Below are positions 4,280-5,731 of a stretch of 5,731 bases of DNA, in pieces. The DNA lies in assembly GCA_023432305.1 (NCBI GenBank), contig JAEYUT010000273.1:1-5731 (forward strand). The letters are read 5' to 3'. Made by a program: the position numbers and the translations under genes. Each line of letters opens with the position of its first letter. The first letter of the stretch is position 1. The notes under the pieces were generated by a model. That model had not been told where the DNA came from and ran no database searches. It was given only the letters and a program-made list of their open reading frames with translations. Source of the DNA: Actinomycetes bacterium. GTDB taxonomy: Bacteria > Actinomycetota > Actinomycetes > Actinomycetales > Microbacteriaceae.

Positions 4280-5731
4280 TGCGCCGCGCTGCCTCGGCCC
4301 CTCCCGAGATCCCGGGTCTGACGTTCGTGAGGCTGCTGGGCTCGGGGGGATTCTCCGATGTCTTCCTGTACGAGCAGGCGCTGCCGAAGCGCCGTGTCGC
4401 GGTGAAGGTGCTCATCCTCGATGAGCTCACGCCCGAGAATCGTGCCGCGTTCGCCGCGGAGGCGAACCTCATGGCGCAGCTTTCGACGCACCCCTACATC
4501 GTCACGATCTATCACGCCGACGTCGCCGCGGGGGACCGCCCGTACTTCGTCATGGAGTACTGCTCGGGCCCCAGCCTCGGCGAGCGCTACCGCCGGTCGC
4601 CCCTCGAGGTGCTCGACGCCCTTCGCACGGGCGTGCGACTCTCGAGTGCGGTGCACACCGCGCACCTCGCCGGAATCCTGCACCGCGACATCAAGCCGGC
4701 CAACGTGCTCAGCAACGACTACGGATGGCCCGCGCTCACCGATTTCGGCATCTCGTCGGCTGTCGATGACGCGATCGCCTCCCACACCACCACGACGACC
4801 GCTGTCACGGCGGCGATGGACGAGACGGGCTCGACCGGGACGAGCGGTCCGGTGGGGCTGTCGGTTCCGTGGTCGCCGCCGGAGATGTTCGAGGACGTCG
4901 CGGATCCGGATGTGCGCAGCGATGTCTTCTCGCTCGCTGCGACGATCTGGACGGTGCTCGCCGGCCAGACGCCGTTCGAGATCCCTGGGCGCCCCAATGG
5001 TCCGCTCGATCTGATCGGTCGGATCGAGCGCGGAGCGATCACGCCCATGACGCGCACGGATGTGCCCGCCTCGCTCATCGCCGTGCTGCGCAAGGGAATG
5101 GCGACGCGGCGTGAGGAGCGCTTCGCGAGCGCACTCGAGTTCGGCCGGGCGCTGCAGCGGGTCGAGATGGAGCTCGGGTATGCGCGCACGGAGCTCGAGG
5201 TTCCCAACATGCACATGGAGGCGCCTGCCCGCGCCCCCGAGGGCGATGACGCCGACGAGACCCGCGTGCGCCAGGTGCAGACGATCGAGGCGCAGCCGCT
5301 GTCTCAGCCTGCTGCCGTGGTCGTCACGCCGCCGCCCGGGGGGATGTTCGTGAGTCCCGCAACGCCCGCGTCGGCTGGTTCGGTCGAGGAGGCGACGGTG
5401 GTGCGCCCCTGGGGGCCGGGCCTCACGTCGCCGTCGCCCGACGCGGCAGCGAGCCCTGCGGTGCAGCAGAGTGCCCCGCCGCCCGAGCCGGAGGCGCCCG
5501 CCCCTGCGCGATCTCGGGGCGCACTCGTGGCGAGCATCGTCGTCGGCGCTCTCGCTCTCGTCGTGGGTGTCGCCGTCGTGGTCGGCATCCTCGTCTTCGG
5601 CGCAGGGGGCGACTCCGAGGCGCAGCCGACGGCGTCGACGACCCCCAGCGGAAGCGCCGCCGTGCCCACTCGCATCGCCCCTCCCGAGGCGGCCGCGCCG
5701 CCATCCTTCGATGGCGCGAACGTCCTGTTCC
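4279..5731 (+). CDS. Transmembrane Ser/Thr protein kinase (Hanks/PknB type), 3' end outside window
   Basis: 484 residues are present with no stop, so the C-terminus lies beyond the window. The kinase domain (about 12-295) has the glycine loop GSGGFSDVF (21-29; Ser at the third Gly position, as in PknB), K43 in VAVKVL, E61, HRDIKPANVL (135-144; catalytic D137), DFG (155-157), SPPE (199-202, in place of APE), SDVFSLA (214-220) and R281. All catalytic residues are intact. The activation segment is long and Thr-rich (see findings). A Pro/Ala/acidic juxtamembrane region (about 296-411) contains DETR (T328) and EATV (T373). One membrane helix (about 414-441) leads to a Ser/Thr/Pro/Ala-rich outer part, with no PASTA repeat yet visible. 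The ATG overlaps the FHA stop as TGATG and has GAGGAG (4268-4273) 5 bases upstream. It likely phosphorylates the FHA proteins and is reversed by the PP2C. The signal it senses is unknown. Confidence 0.95.
   Translation, partial: MRRAASAPPEIPGLTFVRLLGSGGFSDVFLYEQALPKRRVAVKVLILDELTPENRAAFAAEANLMAQLSTHPYIVTIYHADVAAGDRPYFVMEYCSGPSLGERYRRSPLEVLDALRTGVRLSSAVHTAHLAGILHRDIKPANVLSNDYGWPALTDFGISSAVDDAIASHTTTTTAVTAAMDETGSTGTSGPVGLSVPWSPPEMFEDVADPDVRSDVFSLAATIWTVLAGQTPFEIPGRPNGPLDLIGRIERGAITPMTRTDVPASLIAVLRKGMATRREERFASALEFGRALQRVEMELGYARTELEVPNMHMEAPARAPEGDDADETRVRQVQTIEAQPLSQPAAVVVTPPPGGMFVSPATPASAGSVEEATVVRPWGPGLTSPSPDAAASPAVQQSAPPPEPEAPAPARSRGALVASIVVGALALVVGVAVVVGILVFGAGGDSEAQPTASTTPSGSAAVPTRIAPPEAAAPPSFDGANVLF

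Noticed and set aside
3769..5214. 481-codon open frame on the minus strand opposite the FHA and kinase genes.
   Set aside because: Arg-rich, low-complexity shadow of two genes with intact motifs on the plus strand; no start signal or domain.
1..5731. Mobile elements, CRISPR, tRNA/rRNA, attachment sites, or transferred DNA.
   Set aside because: No transposase or integrase, terminal repeats, spaced direct repeats, cloverleaf or abrupt base composition change was seen on either strand.

Overview
This window reads as chromosomal DNA of a high-GC Gram-positive actinobacterium. Strong G/C bias at third codon positions, GTG starts, dense gene packing with overlapping stop/start codons, and protein styles typical of Actinobacteria (FHA, PP2C and membrane-anchored Ser/Thr kinase genes together) all point that way. 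A Microbacteriaceae member (Microbacterium-like) is my best guess, but this is inference from style, not from a marker gene. No mobile element, RNA gene, CRISPR array or sign of recent transfer is visible.

Layout, left to right. (1) 1-362, minus strand: the 5' part of a UPF0114/YqhA-family inner-membrane protein gene, cut by the window edge. (2) 363-602: a divergent intergenic region with a promoter for each side. On the plus side a structured leader matches the yybP-ykoY manganese riboswitch helix by helix, with a short platform that can hide the ribosome binding site. (3) 603-1634: a TerC/Alx-family membrane protein, the classic target of that riboswitch, probably a manganese exporter. (4) 1666-2178: a small FHA-domain protein whose start codon sits exactly where a -35/-10 pair (the -35 overlapping the terC stop codon) would start transcription. 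It is therefore probably a leaderless mRNA independent of the riboswitch. (5) 2179-2273: a gap with overlapping hairpins, an extended -10 promoter and a strong ribosome binding site. (6) 2274-5731: a tight three-gene operon of a soluble PP2C phosphatase, a two-part FHA protein with a long disordered linker, and a transmembrane Ser/Thr kinase. The genes are joined by ATGA and TGATG overlaps, and the kinase runs off the right end.

How the genes work together. The left half is metal homeostasis: Mn(II) binding to the leader would turn on TerC to export excess Mn. The right half is a reversible phospho-Thr signalling module with writer (kinase), eraser (PP2C) and two readers (FHA proteins). It differs from the canonical pknA/pknB/pstP/fhaA/fhaB cell-division locus. 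It has no rodA or pbpA neighbours, the phosphatase lacks a membrane anchor, no PASTA repeat is seen up to the window end, and the kinase has an unusually long Thr-rich activation segment. Acidic-Thr-hydrophobic motifs recur in the phosphatase tail, the FHA linker and the kinase juxtamembrane region, and are candidate FHA docking sites that could wire the module together.
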